A program made the position numbers and the translations under genes. A stretch of 64,000 bases of DNA, from positions 62,001 through 126,000 of the forward strand of contig NZ_RQUZ01000001.1 of the NCBI RefSeq assembly GCF_003992065.1. Direction: 5' to 3'. Origin of the DNA: Veillonella seminalis (GTDB lineage Bacteria; Bacillota; Negativicutes; Veillonellales; Veillonellaceae). This document shows, piece by piece, positions 7,648 to 16,788 of the stretch. Each line of letters begins with the position of its first letter. The stretch's first letter is position 1. The notes beneath the pieces were generated by a model. The model did not search any database, was not told where the DNA came from, and was given only the letters and a program-made list of their open reading frames with translations.

Positions 7648-8056
7648 GTCTTATGTCACCTTGCTGTGATAATAAATAAGTCATTGTAAAAATGGGGGCA
7701 GTTAATGTACTTCCTTACCCCTTGTTAGTTTATGTGATGGAATTCTAATGATTTCAATTGTTTGCTCTTATTTTATCTCATTTTTAGATTCTGTGCACCT
7801 TTCTTTCTCATCCCTCCCGCGCGGTAAATACGGCGTGAGGTGCGGAAAGCACCCGCGCGCTCCTAGGCAGAAGTTTCAAGTGACACGTCCCCACTCTTCC
7901 GCCGTTTTACCTAATGCATACTTTTGATTCGTGTGGTATAATGAGGTGTATGAATGGCTCTATTTTGTTTTTTAGAAATGAAGCTCTAGGAATCAAGAAA
8001 CGGAGCAGGCCATACCACAACTGACACTATGTGATACAAATGGAGGTTTGAATATT
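7648..8056. other. niaR-purA divergent intergenic region
   Basis: This 409-base stretch holds the third palindromic element (7823-7911) and the purA promoter region with TATAAT at about 7936-7941. TGTGGTAT near 7932 and ATACCACA near 8012 are complementary in the leader, but the 80-base gap makes a function uncertain. No gene is seen. Confidence 0.5.
7823..7911. repeat. Short member of the palindromic element family
   Basis: Terminal inverted repeats GGTAAATACGGCG (7823-7835) and CGCCGTTTTACC (7900-7911). Internally GTCCCCACTCTTCCGCCG resembles GTCCCC...TCCCTCCGCCG of the 5388-5657 element, and TAAATACGGCGTGAGGTGCG resembles TAAATGCGGCGCGAGGTACG of its left arm. I read this as a shorter, degenerate copy of the same family. 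Confidence 0.55.
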
Positions 8057-9346
8057 ATGGCAACTAGTATGGTTATCGGAACCCAGTGGGGCGATGAAGG
8101 AAAAGGCAAGATCGTAGATTATTTAGCAGAACAGGCGGACGTGGTTGTTCGCAGTCAAGGCGGCAACAATGCAGGACATACCGTAGTAGTTGATGACGTA
8201 GCATTTGCGCTTCGTTTATTGCCTAGTGGGATTTTATACGACAATAAAATCAATGTGGTAGGCACCGGTACTGTTATTGATCCTAAAGTTATTTTAGCTG
8301 AAATTGAAAACTTGGAAAGCCAGGGTAAAAGTGCTAAAACATTGCAGATTTCCAATCGCGCTCATGTAATTTTGCCATATCATAATCGCTTGGATGAAGC
8401 GGAAGAAGCCTCTAAAGGTGCGTTATCCATCGGCACGACCAAAAATGGTATCGGCCCTTGCTATGCAGATAAAGTAAACCGTATCGGCATTCGCATTTGC
8501 GATTTGATGAATGAAGAAGTTTTCAAAGAAAAATTAGCATATAATGTTAAGATTAAAAATAAAATTTTGCGTGATGTATACGGCGTTGAACCGGTAGATT
8601 ACTATGAAATCTTGAAAGATTACTTAGAATATGCGGATCGCTTGCGTCAATATGTAACAGACACTAACTATAATGTAGTATCTTACATTAAAGACGGTAA
8701 AAAAGTATTGTTCGAAGGTGCTCAGGCCACTATGCTTGACCTCGATCATGGTACCTATCCGTTCGTTACCAGCTCGCATCCGATTTCCGGCGGTGCATCT
8801 GTTGGTGCCGGCGTAGGTCCTAATTATTTGAAAAACATCGTAGGTGTTGTTAAAGCTTATGCTACACGTGTTGGTGCCGGCCCGTTCCCATCTGAATTAT
8901 TGGATGAAACCGGTGATTTCCTTCGTGAAGCCGGTCATGAATTCGGTACTGTAACCGGTCGCCCTCGTCGTTGCGGTTGGTTGGACCTTGCTGTAGTAAG
9001 CTATGCTGCCGATTTGAACAGCCTTGATTATTTGGCAATCACTCGTCTTGATATTTTGGACAAATTGCCTGAAATCAAAATCTGCGTTGGTTATACCTTG
9101 AACGGTGAACCGGTAAAAGGTTTCCCTGCTGATTTGCAGGTGTTGGAACAGTGCAAACCTGTTTATGAAACTTTACCGGGTTGGCAGACTGATATCAGCG
9201 GTATTCGTCATTATGAAGATTTACCGGAAGCAGCTCGCCGCTATGTAGAACGTATTTCCGAAGTAACCGGTGTGCGTCTCGGTATTGTATCCGTAGGTCC
9301 TAATCGCAAACAGACTATCGTATTGCAGGATGTATTCGGCGCGTAA
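8057..9346 (+). CDS. purA: Adenylosuccinate synthetase
   Basis: A 429-residue GTP-dependent enzyme joining IMP and aspartate, the first step to AMP; PurB, also in this window, performs the next. N-terminal loop GTQWGDEGKGK, GGNNAGHT, the KNGIGPCYADK segment and a C-terminal NRKQTIVL are all present. Length is normal. ATG at 8057 is chosen (GGAGG at 8042-8046); an in-frame TTG at 8048 is too close to that site. Codon bias suggests strong expression. A TTCG-loop terminator follows. Confidence 0.97.
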   Translation: MATSMVIGTQWGDEGKGKIVDYLAEQADVVVRSQGGNNAGHTVVVDDVAFALRLLPSGILYDNKINVVGTGTVIDPKVILAEIENLESQGKSAKTLQISNRAHVILPYHNRLDEAEEASKGALSIGTTKNGIGPCYADKVNRIGIRICDLMNEEVFKEKLAYNVKIKNKILRDVYGVEPVDYYEILKDYLEYADRLRQYVTDTNYNVVSYIKDGKKVLFEGAQATMLDLDHGTYPFVTSSHPISGGASVGAGVGPNYLKNIVGVVKAYATRVGAGPFPSELLDETGDFLREAGHEFGTVTGRPRRCGWLDLAVVSYAADLNSLDYLAITRLDILDKLPEIKICVGYTLNGEPVKGFPADLQVLEQCKPVYETLPGWQTDISGIRHYEDLPEAARRYVERISEVTGVRLGIVSVGPNRKQTIVLQDVFGA

Positions 9347-9405
9347 GATTTATTTTCTCGTATAGTTTCTATGCATGGAAAGTAATGACTGAATTAGTCG
9401 TTAAG

Positions 9406-9441
9406 GCCACTGAATTGATTCGTCAATTCGGTGGCTTTTTT
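9406..9441 (+). terminator. purA terminator
   Basis: A 13-bp stem GCCACTGAATTGA / TCAATTCGGTGGC, with one G-U pair and a TTCG tetraloop, followed by T6, 60 bases after purA. Confidence 0.93.
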
Positions 9442-9685
9442 GTGTGATACCTTATCTTGAATAGGTATTTTAGCCGAATTGTCTGCTGTGTGAACGATTG
9501 TCGATTGAGGATAGGCGAATTTGTTTACAATATATTAAATTTTTATAAACTATGCATTTTAGTAATAACTTTGTATTAAAAACACAGAAACTATGGTAAA
9601 ATAGAAGATAATGTGAGAAATTGAAATGCTCTGCATGATAATTATAGTTTGATAGGTTGTAAACAATTAAAAGGAGATATTAACA

Positions 9686-10429
9686 GTGGATTATCTGATT
9701 TCGTTTTTGGAAACATATGGCTATGCGGCCATGTTTATTGCCATGGTACTGGAAAATGCCAATATACCGATTCCCAGTGAAATTGTACTCGGGTTCTCGG
9801 GCTATTTGATTGCTCAGGGCGTTTTTGAGATGAACATGACCATGATCGTAGCTACGGTTGCCGGTGTGGTAGGTTCCATTTTATCGTATTGGATGGGGGA
9901 ACATGGCGGACGTCCGTTGCTTAAAAAATACGGGGCCTACATTTTCTTCAACGAGCATAAGTTTGAAATGGCGGAAAAGCTGTTTAACAAATACGGCGGT
10001 GCCGCTGTTTTCTTCGGTCGTTTATTGCCGGGGATTCGAACTTTCATCTCTTTCCCTGCCGGTATTGCCCGTTATCCGATGAGTCGTTTCGTAATTTGGA
10101 CCTTGCTCGGCACGATTCCTTGGACTATTTTGCTTGTATGGTTGGGTGTTAAATTAGGTGAACATTGGCAGGATTTGATTGCCTATAATCACGAATTCTT
10201 AGTTATCATGTTGGTTGTGTTTGCTATTATAGCTGTATTTTTCGGAATCCGTTATTATCGGAATAAAAATCGTAAAAATACAGCCGTGAATACTGCGGAT
10301 GCCGCAACAGACAGTGCAGTTGTTAAGGCTGAAGAACAGACGGCTGATGCAGCAACTGACCGTACGAATGTTACGGCAACAACTGAAACAAAAGACAAAG
10401 CTGTGCAGGAGAATACCGTACAGCACTAA
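9686..10429 (+). CDS. DedA family membrane protein
   Basis: A 247-residue DedA/SNARE-associated protein with about five membrane segments. The family signature FFGRLLPGIRTFISFPAG is at about residues 112-129. DedA proteins are linked to lipid carrier (undecaprenyl phosphate or phosphatidylethanolamine) flipping and membrane homeostasis. The start is GTG with AAGGAG 10 bases upstream. The last 45 residues are a hydrophilic Ala/Thr/Asp/Glu-rich tail, which is not usual for the family. The ArnT-like transferase starts 11 bases downstream; the pair would fit lipid-linked sugar handling in the envelope. Confidence 0.88.
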   Translation: MDYLISFLETYGYAAMFIAMVLENANIPIPSEIVLGFSGYLIAQGVFEMNMTMIVATVAGVVGSILSYWMGEHGGRPLLKKYGAYIFFNEHKFEMAEKLFNKYGGAAVFFGRLLPGIRTFISFPAGIARYPMSRFVIWTLLGTIPWTILLVWLGVKLGEHWQDLIAYNHEFLVIMLVVFAIIAVFFGIRYYRNKNRKNTAVNTADAATDSAVVKAEEQTADAATDRTNVTATTETKDKAVQENTVQH

Positions 10430-10440
10430 GGAGGAATTAG

Positions 10441-12162
10441 ATGAGGCTTCATCGTTTAAGCGTCATTTGCTTTTTAATCGCCTTAGCTATGTTTGCTATC
10501 GGGAACGGCAGTTTGCCCATCACCGATCCGGTTGAGTCGAATTATGCGTTGACAGCTAAAGAAATGGTCATGTCAGGCGATTGGTTGTCGCCTCAAATTT
10601 ACCATATTTATTGGTATGATAAGCCGATAATGATTTATTGGCTCATTGCATTAAGTTATAAAATCTTCGGGTTCACCGATTTTGCCGCTCGTTTTCCGGC
10701 GGCTTTGTTCGGCGCTTTATCGGTAGGCTTTTTCTACCAGGTAGTGCGCAGCATTTCCGGCCGCCGCTTAGTGTCGCTCTGGAGTGCTATGATTCTCGGG
10801 TCATCACTTGAATTTTGGCTTTTGGCACGCGGTATTGTGACGGATATGGTGCTCTTATGGGCTACAATCGGGACACTGGCTTATGCTTATCGCGGACTAA
10901 TGGAAAAACGCACGTTGTTCATGTTGTGGGCTTACCTTTTTGCCGGCATCGGCGTGTTGACCAAAGGACCGGTGGCACTGGTGTTGCCGGGTATTTTGCT
11001 CCTGGTGTTTGCCGCATTTATGCGCTCGGCACGCATGCTTCGCTACATTTTTGCTTGGCAAGGCATTCTGGCATTTTTAATTGTTGTTATGCCTTGGTAC
11101 GGTTACATGTATATGACGCATGGCCAAGACTTTATTGATGCTTTCTTGGGACTGCATAATGTGGTGCGAGCAACGCAGTCGGAGCATCCCGAAGCCAATC
11201 ATTGGTGGTATTATTTAGTGTTGTTCCCATTGGCCTCATTGCCTTGGACCGGTGCTGTTTTGTACGGCATGTATTACGGTTGGCGGTTTAAACAACCGTT
11301 TTATATTTACTCCATGATTATGGGGTGGGGTACTTTAGTATTCTATACCTTAATGGCTACCAAGTATCCGACCTATACTTTTATCAGCTTAGTACCATTC
11401 AGCTTTTTAGGTGCGTTCGGGGTGGTTAAAATATTGCGTCCCGGCAGACCGCGTAAGCTTTCTTGGCTCATTATGGGGCCGGCTTTCTTCTTGTGGCTTG
11501 TGTTTGGGGTGGCCAGCTTCTATGTGCCATGGGGATTTTGGTATCTGCTATATGTATTGATTGTGGTTGGTTTTATCCTGACCGGTTTAATGTGTTGGAA
11601 TCAGAAACGGTATATGTTACCGGTAGTGGTGACCTTTATGACAATGGCCATTGCAGGGCTTGTTATTCATGAAGGGGTACAGCCTTTGATTGAACAACGT
11701 TCATCAGTGGCGTATGCACCAATTGTGGCGCAATATGACGGTGATATTTATTATTATGGTGATTACAGTGCATCGCTCGTGTATTATACCGATAAAGATA
11801 TTGTTAAGATTAATGATAGCTCGTTTCCAAGCGGTGAATCGGGGCGTAGTGATGCATGGAAGGGCAAAAATAAGATGCCTGTTCAGTCAGTAGCTGAGGT
11901 GACCAATAAATTTCAAGCTATGATAAATAACAGAGAACAAATTTTACAGGGGATGACGAACACTCATGGTCAGCCTACACGCTTGCCGATGGGCAAAGAA
12001 CCGACGGAACCGATGCCGATTGATAATCCGTTGCCGTTGCGTGCCATGATTCTCGTACCTGATAAATACAGGGCTTCGTTTGAAAACTCACCATTATATC
12101 CGATGGTACAATTACAGCGCGTTGTTAATAAAGTATATATTTTTGAAACACGATCAATTTAA
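10441..12162 (+). CDS. ArnT-like / PMT_2 family glycosyltransferase
   Basis: A 573-residue GT-C integral membrane transferase with about 11-12 hydrophobic segments and a C-terminal soluble part. The first extracytoplasmic loop has the catalytic acidic motif ITDPVESNYA (about residues 27-36), and KGPVALVLPG is in a later loop, as in ArnT and related transferases. These move a sugar from undecaprenyl phosphate to lipid A or another acceptor at the outer face of the inner membrane. TAAGGAGG precedes the ATG. It is probably in an operon with the upstream dedA. The substrate cannot be read from sequence. Confidence 0.85.
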   Translation: MRLHRLSVICFLIALAMFAIGNGSLPITDPVESNYALTAKEMVMSGDWLSPQIYHIYWYDKPIMIYWLIALSYKIFGFTDFAARFPAALFGALSVGFFYQVVRSISGRRLVSLWSAMILGSSLEFWLLARGIVTDMVLLWATIGTLAYAYRGLMEKRTLFMLWAYLFAGIGVLTKGPVALVLPGILLLVFAAFMRSARMLRYIFAWQGILAFLIVVMPWYGYMYMTHGQDFIDAFLGLHNVVRATQSEHPEANHWWYYLVLFPLASLPWTGAVLYGMYYGWRFKQPFYIYSMIMGWGTLVFYTLMATKYPTYTFISLVPFSFLGAFGVVKILRPGRPRKLSWLIMGPAFFLWLVFGVASFYVPWGFWYLLYVLIVVGFILTGLMCWNQKRYMLPVVVTFMTMAIAGLVIHEGVQPLIEQRSSVAYAPIVAQYDGDIYYYGDYSASLVYYTDKDIVKINDSSFPSGESGRSDAWKGKNKMPVQSVAEVTNKFQAMINNREQILQGMTNTHGQPTRLPMGKEPTEPMPIDNPLPLRAMILVPDKYRASFENSPLYPMVQLQRVVNKVYIFETRSI

Positions 12163-12181
12163 TTTAGAAGATTTCGGTTGC

Positions 12182-12209
12182 TCCCCCATATCTCATGAGA
12201 TATGGGGGA
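12182..12209. terminator. Perfect 28-bp palindrome after the ArnT-like gene
   Basis: TCCCCCATATCTCA and TGAGATATGGGGGA are exact complements, 19 bases after the ArnT-like stop. There is no T-run on the plus strand, so termination is uncertain. It could instead stabilise the 3' end or act as an operator for the next gene, whose start lies 35 bases on. Confidence 0.5.
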
Positions 12210-12243
12210 TTACGTTATTGACCGGTTGGCGCGTGGAGGTCGT

Positions 12244-12972
12244 ATGAAAACTAAAATTAATCAATTTATCGAGCATTTGGCGGCTTATGAAGGGTCCCCT
12301 ACCGTCTTTAATCCGTGGCGTGATTTCGATCCGCAACTGGATGTGTCAAAAGAGGCTCCGAAGTGGCGCCGTGAGCAGTTGGCGAAGTATTTAGAAACTC
12401 GTTTAGGCCAAAGTTCGTATGTTATTATAGCGGAAGCTATGGGTTACCAAGGCGGGCGTTTTTCGGGAATTGCCATTACTTGTGAGCGCATGCTTCTGGG
12501 ATTTCATAGTGAAGTAAAGCCTGACATGATTTTGCCGGATGGTTCAGCCAAGCGGACAAGTCGGGCTGATAGTCCGCTGGGACTTAACAATAAGCAGCGG
12601 ATTGAAGGCTTCAACGAACCGACCGATACAGTCGTTTGGTCAGCGTTATTGGAAAATGATATTTCGACTTATGAAGCTGTTTTGTGGAATATTTTTCCTT
12701 TCCATCCGCATGTGGCGAATGAGCCGTTGACGAACCGGACACCCTCCGAGGCAGAGCTTGTGGCAGGTGGTCAGTTTGCCAAAGAACTTTTGGCATTAAA
12801 TGAAGAATTTAAAACTGTGAAAAGCGGGCGTGAGCAAATTATCTGTGCCGTGGGACGTAAGTCGGCGGATATTTTGGCACGTCAGGGAATTACGGCTCAT
12901 GCGTTACGACATCCGGCCAATGGCGGTGCTAAACAATATCGTGAACAGTTCAAGGCTGTTGTGACCGGATAA
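12244..12972 (+). CDS. Uracil-DNA glycosylase superfamily protein
   Basis: A 242-residue protein of the UDG fold. It has an N-terminal strand VIIAEAMGYQGGRFSGIAIT equivalent to the water-activating loop region, WNIFPFHPH in the middle, and a C-terminal ALRHPANGG corresponding to the HPS-like minor-groove loop. This suggests base excision or a related nucleic-acid role, but the catalytic residues differ from family 1 UDG, so substrate specificity is unknown. The start at 12244 is chosen for GGAGG 6 bases upstream; the longer frame from 12202 begins inside the palindrome. Confidence 0.75.
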   Translation: MKTKINQFIEHLAAYEGSPTVFNPWRDFDPQLDVSKEAPKWRREQLAKYLETRLGQSSYVIIAEAMGYQGGRFSGIAITCERMLLGFHSEVKPDMILPDGSAKRTSRADSPLGLNNKQRIEGFNEPTDTVVWSALLENDISTYEAVLWNIFPFHPHVANEPLTNRTPSEAELVAGGQFAKELLALNEEFKTVKSGREQIICAVGRKSADILARQGITAHALRHPANGGAKQYREQFKAVVTG

Positions 12973-13058
12973 AACTATTAGATTAATGTAGTCGGTGGTA
13001 AGTGCTCGACGTAATGATATAATTAAAAGACATAGAACAAAAAAGTATTATATATAGA

Positions 13059-13090
13059 GAACCTTCGATTAATTTATCGGGGGTTCTTTT
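13059..13090 (+). terminator. Terminator after the UDG-fold gene
   Basis: An 11-bp stem GAACCTTCGAT / ATCGGGGGTTC with two G-U pairs, loop TAATTT, followed by TTTTCGTTTT. Confidence 0.8.
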
Positions 13091-13291
13091 CGTTTTATTC
13101 TTCTTATGTTATACTATTCATAAGATATTTGTTCGGCTTTGGTTAAATAGAATGTACAAAGAGTCATAGTCAGGCTCTTTTTTCAGGTAGGCAACTTATT
13201 TTATAGTGCTACGCTGTTTTAACATTTAACCCTTTAACTTTACAAAAGCAGCATGCAAATAAAGAGGCGTGTCTTATACAGAACGGTCCTT

Positions 13292-13378
13292 GCTTTTGTG
13301 TTGCATCAATACGCTTATGTTACATCCATATGTTTGTGTTACATTAATAGGCTTATGTTATATTAATAAGTTTATGGG
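13292..13378. repeat. Tandem 19-bp repeats in the RNase J leader
   Basis: Four and a half imperfect direct repeats: units start at 13292 (21 bases), 13313, 13332, 13351 (19 bases each) and 13370 (partial). The consensus is GCTTATGTTACATTAATAG. They lie 135-220 bases upstream of the RNase J start. Confidence 0.75.
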
Positions 13379-13511
13379 ATGACAAGTTAATAATGAACGA
13401 GTGAATCTTTTAAGGTACATCCGACAGGTAATGGTATAAGCTGGGGGCGGACGTACATGATTAAGGTATATAAATTTAGAACATGTAAGATTTAGGAGGA
13501 GTAAAACATAT

Positions 13512-15659
13512 ATGTTAAAAGAATTATTGAATCAATTGACAGGTCAAGGTAATCAAAATGCCAATGCGCCTAAAACGGCAGAAACAAAGGATGCTTCAGT
13601 AGCAAAAGAAGCAACTCCTGCGGAAACAACCGGCACTGACAATCGTCAAACTGCAAGCGGTGAAGGTGCACCACGCCGTACAACGCGTCGTACGACCAAT
13701 AATCGTAATACGAATAATGAACAACGTCGCACGGGTACTCGTCGTACAACAGTCGCTGCCGGTGAAGGCACTAAACAAGTTGCATCGCGCCGCAGAAATA
13801 CAAATAATGCCAATACAGCTAATTCTGCTGAAGGTACGGCTAAAACGCAGCGCAGCAATAATCGCACGAATAACCGCGGTAATTCAAACCGCAATACGTC
13901 CCGTAATGCAGCTGCAGGCAATAATGAGCGCGCCGGTAACGGTCGTCACGTTTCTCATGGCAATGGCGATGTACAGAACGAAAATCAACATCATTCGAGC
14001 AAAAAAGATAAGCTTATGATTATTCCGTTGGGCGGTCTTGGTGAAATCGGTAAGAACATGACCGTATTCCAATATGGCGATGACATTATCGTATTGGATG
14101 CAGGCCTCGCCTTCCCTGAAAACGATATGCCGGGCGTTGACATTGTCATTCCGGACATGAGCTATTTGATTGAAAACAAAGATAAAGTACGTGCTGTAGT
14201 TATCACTCACGGTCACGAAGACCATATCGGTTCTTTGGCTTATCTTTTAAAAGAAATCAATGTGCCTGTATATGCCACTAACTTGGTTTGTGGTTTGATT
14301 GAAGGCAAATTGAAAGAAAATAAAGTGGGCGGCGTTAAGTTGAATGTTGTAAAAGCAGGCGATGAAATTCGCGTCGGCTCTTTTAAAGTCGGTTTCATTC
14401 AAACTAACCACTCTATTCCTGATGCTTGTGCCGTTTATTTTGAAACCCCGGTTGGTACCGTTGTTCACACCGGTGACTTTAAGGTAGACCAGACACCGGT
14501 TGACGGTAAATTGATGGATGTTCATAAATTTGCCGAACTTGGCAACAAAGGCGTATTAGCCTTGATGTCGGACTCCACGAATGTGGAAAAACCTGGTTTC
14601 ACACCATCTGAAAGTACGGTAGGACCTGCTTTATTACGGGCGGTCGGCGAAGCTCGCGGTCGTGTTGTATTGGCTACCTTCGCATCCAACGTATCCCGTT
14701 TACAGCAGGCCGTTGATGCAGCGGTTGCGTTTAAACGCAAAGTTATTGTACTTGGCCGCAGTATGGTTAATGTAACGGAAATCGCGCAGGAACGCGGGTA
14801 CTTGAATGTTCCGGAAGGAACCTTAATTGATGTGGATGAAATGGGTCGTTACCGTGATGATCAAATCATGATTTTGACGACAGGCAGCCAGGGGGAACCT
14901 ATGGCCGGCTTATCCCGCATGGCAACCAACAATCATCGCACAATCGAAATTACACCGAATGATACAATTATTATCTCCGCAACTCCGATTCCGGGGAATG
15001 AAGCGGCGGTAGGTCGTACGATTGATAATTTATTGCGCCTCGGTGCCGATGTAATCTATGGTCGAGATCGCGGCATTCACGTATCCGGTCACGGTAGCCA
15101 GGAAGACTTGAAAACCATGCTCAACTTGGTTCGCCCTAAATTCTTCATTCCGGTACACGGTGAGTACCGTATGTTGAAAAAACACGGTGAACTCGCTGTA
15201 TCCATGGGCATTGTTAAACCAAATCACGTGCTTGTTGGCGATAACGGTCAGATTTTCGAATTCACCAGCCGTACGGGGCGTAAAGGCGCTCATGTAACGG
15301 CCGGCAAGGTATTTGTTGATGGCCTCGGCGTCGGTGACGTAGGCAATATCGTAATTCGCGATCGTCAGCAATTGGCTCAGGAAGGCATGGTTATCGTAGT
15401 TATGGCTATGGATCGTGCGAGCGGTCAGATTGTGGCCGGTCCTGATATTGTATCTCGCGGTTTCGTATATGTACGCGATGCGGAAGATCTCATGAACGAA
15501 GCACAAAAACGTATTGAACAAGTGATTGAGAAATGTGAAGCCAGCCAAATGAAAGATTGGGCAACCATTAAATCCCAAGTACGCGATACTTTAGGCAAGT
15601 TCTTATATGAAAAAACTCGTCGTCGTCCGATGATTTTGCCGATTATTCAAGATGTATAA
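13512..15659 (+). CDS. rnj: Ribonuclease J with a long basic disordered N-terminal extension
   Basis: A 715-residue metallo-beta-lactamase/beta-CASP ribonuclease with 5'-exo and endonuclease activity in mRNA decay and rRNA maturation. The catalytic core starts at about residue 165 (MIIPLGGLGEIGKN), with the zinc motif HGHEDHIG at about 234-241. Further motifs are HTGDFK and the beta-CASP/RMMBL segments with PVHGEYRML. A typical RNase J has about 555 residues. Here an extra 160 residues of Asn/Arg/Thr/Gly-rich low-complexity sequence precede the core, probably an RNA-binding disordered region. AGGAGG is 10 bases upstream of the ATG. The C-terminal domain is complete. Confidence 0.93.
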   Translation: MLKELLNQLTGQGNQNANAPKTAETKDASVAKEATPAETTGTDNRQTASGEGAPRRTTRRTTNNRNTNNEQRRTGTRRTTVAAGEGTKQVASRRRNTNNANTANSAEGTAKTQRSNNRTNNRGNSNRNTSRNAAAGNNERAGNGRHVSHGNGDVQNENQHHSSKKDKLMIIPLGGLGEIGKNMTVFQYGDDIIVLDAGLAFPENDMPGVDIVIPDMSYLIENKDKVRAVVITHGHEDHIGSLAYLLKEINVPVYATNLVCGLIEGKLKENKVGGVKLNVVKAGDEIRVGSFKVGFIQTNHSIPDACAVYFETPVGTVVHTGDFKVDQTPVDGKLMDVHKFAELGNKGVLALMSDSTNVEKPGFTPSESTVGPALLRAVGEARGRVVLATFASNVSRLQQAVDAAVAFKRKVIVLGRSMVNVTEIAQERGYLNVPEGTLIDVDEMGRYRDDQIMILTTGSQGEPMAGLSRMATNNHRTIEITPNDTIIISATPIPGNEAAVGRTIDNLLRLGADVIYGRDRGIHVSGHGSQEDLKTMLNLVRPKFFIPVHGEYRMLKKHGELAVSMGIVKPNHVLVGDNGQIFEFTSRTGRKGAHVTAGKVFVDGLGVGDVGNIVIRDRQQLAQEGMVIVVMAMDRASGQIVAGPDIVSRGFVYVRDAEDLMNEAQKRIEQVIEKCEASQMKDWATIKSQVRDTLGKFLYEKTRRRPMILPIIQDV

Positions 15660-15756
15660 TCGTTGTTTATGATTATTTGCACATCCTGATTAACGATTAT
15701 AAGGGTCATAACTTGCGATTTTGGGGTTAATGATATTCAAAAACAATACAAAATGT

Positions 15757-15790
15757 TATAATAGGCGTATGACCTCGGTCATACGTCTAT
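15757..15790 (+). promoter_or_regulatory. yybS promoter with an operator-like dyad
   Basis: TATAAT at 15757-15762 is followed at once by GTATGACC TC GGTCATAC (15767-15784), an 8+8-bp perfect dyad that covers the likely transcription start. The -35 region is weak. The wider stem (TAGGCGTATGACC with GGTCATACGTCTA) plus TTTT could alternatively terminate read-through from rnj. Confidence 0.5.
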
Positions 15791-15807
15791 TTTGTCAGGA
15801 GTAATTT

Positions 15808-16764
15808 ATGAAATATACAGATACGCGAGCCGTAGTGGAAACAGGTTTTTTGACGGCTCTTATTATGGTTTTTACCTTTGTTGGAGTAACGGTACCGTTT
15901 ATGGGGTTCCTTGCTTCCATCTTGATGCCCGCCGTACTTGTAGTATTGGGGGCCCGTCATGGGGGGCGATGGAGTATTTTAGCGACTGTCACCATGGGAT
16001 TGGTTATGTCGGTTGTATTGTCGCCGTTAGGTGCACTTATGCAGGTCATGACATCCGGTATTCCGGGTATTGTTTTAGCCTACGGTTATATACATCGTTG
16101 GTCGACGAGTCGCCTCTTGGTATTGCCGGCCGTTACGATGATGATTACCATCGGCATACAGCTCTTGGTAGCTCAGTACGTAATGCAGATGGATATTGTT
16201 ACAATGTGGCAGAATTTTCAGCAGGAAACATTGACTGTAATGGAAGCTGCTTATCGTGAACAGGGTCTCATGGATGAGCAAGTGACAGCTATGATGACGA
16301 GCATACAGAATATGCTTAAACAAATGGCGTATGTACTTTTGGCGGCACTGTTTATGTCATCTGTAGTTATCAGTTACTTTATTTGTGTAGTAGCCAATAT
16401 GATTATGCGCCGTACCGGCGGTGAAGGTGTTACTTTGCCACCGATGGAAGCCTGGCATGTACCGCAGTGGACACTTTACATGTTTGCTTTGGGTGTGTTG
16501 TTAACCTATTGGGGCAATGAGCTTCAATCGGAGCCGTTGAGTATTGTAGCGTATAATATGTACGCCCTCGGTTCGTATATGTTGGTTCTGCAAGGGATCG
16601 GTTGTTTATGGACCGTTTTTAAAAGTTACGGACTTTCAAGCGGTATCCGCTTGGTTTTAATATTTATTACTTTAATAATGCAATTTGCTATTTTGTGGAT
16701 TGGCATTTTAGATTTGATTTTAAATTTGCGTCGTCGTTTGTCCAAACGAATCGACGAAGAGTAA
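15808..16764 (+). CDS. yybS: YybS family membrane protein (DUF2232)
   Basis: A 318-residue integral membrane protein with about eight hydrophobic segments and the DUF2232 N-terminal pattern (TRAVVETGFLTALIM and GARHGGRWSI). Its place directly before gdpP, rplI and dnaB is the conserved Firmicute arrangement. The function is unknown; a transport or envelope role is often supposed. AGGAG lies 7 bases upstream of the ATG. gdpP follows after 24 bases, so co-transcription is likely. Confidence 0.88.
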   Translation: MKYTDTRAVVETGFLTALIMVFTFVGVTVPFMGFLASILMPAVLVVLGARHGGRWSILATVTMGLVMSVVLSPLGALMQVMTSGIPGIVLAYGYIHRWSTSRLLVLPAVTMMITIGIQLLVAQYVMQMDIVTMWQNFQQETLTVMEAAYREQGLMDEQVTAMMTSIQNMLKQMAYVLLAALFMSSVVISYFICVVANMIMRRTGGEGVTLPPMEAWHVPQWTLYMFALGVLLTYWGNELQSEPLSIVAYNMYALGSYMLVLQGIGCLWTVFKSYGLSSGIRLVLIFITLIMQFAILWIGILDLILNLRRRLSKRIDEE

Positions 16765-16788
16765 AGAGAAAATGTAGGGAGCGATCTT

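Larger units (their letters stand above)
12973..13511. other. 539-base intergenic region upstream of the RNase J gene
   Basis: It contains the terminator at 13059-13090 and the tandem 19-bp repeats at 13292-13378. The rest is AT-rich, with several promoter-like sequences (for example TTATGTTATACT at 13105-13116) and no supported gene. The long leader fits a gene under post-transcriptional control. Confidence 0.5.

Noticed and set aside
8048-8056. Upstream TTG start for purA
   Set aside because: It sits immediately after the GGAGG motif, too close for initiation. The ATG at 8057 has proper spacing and matches the family N-terminus.
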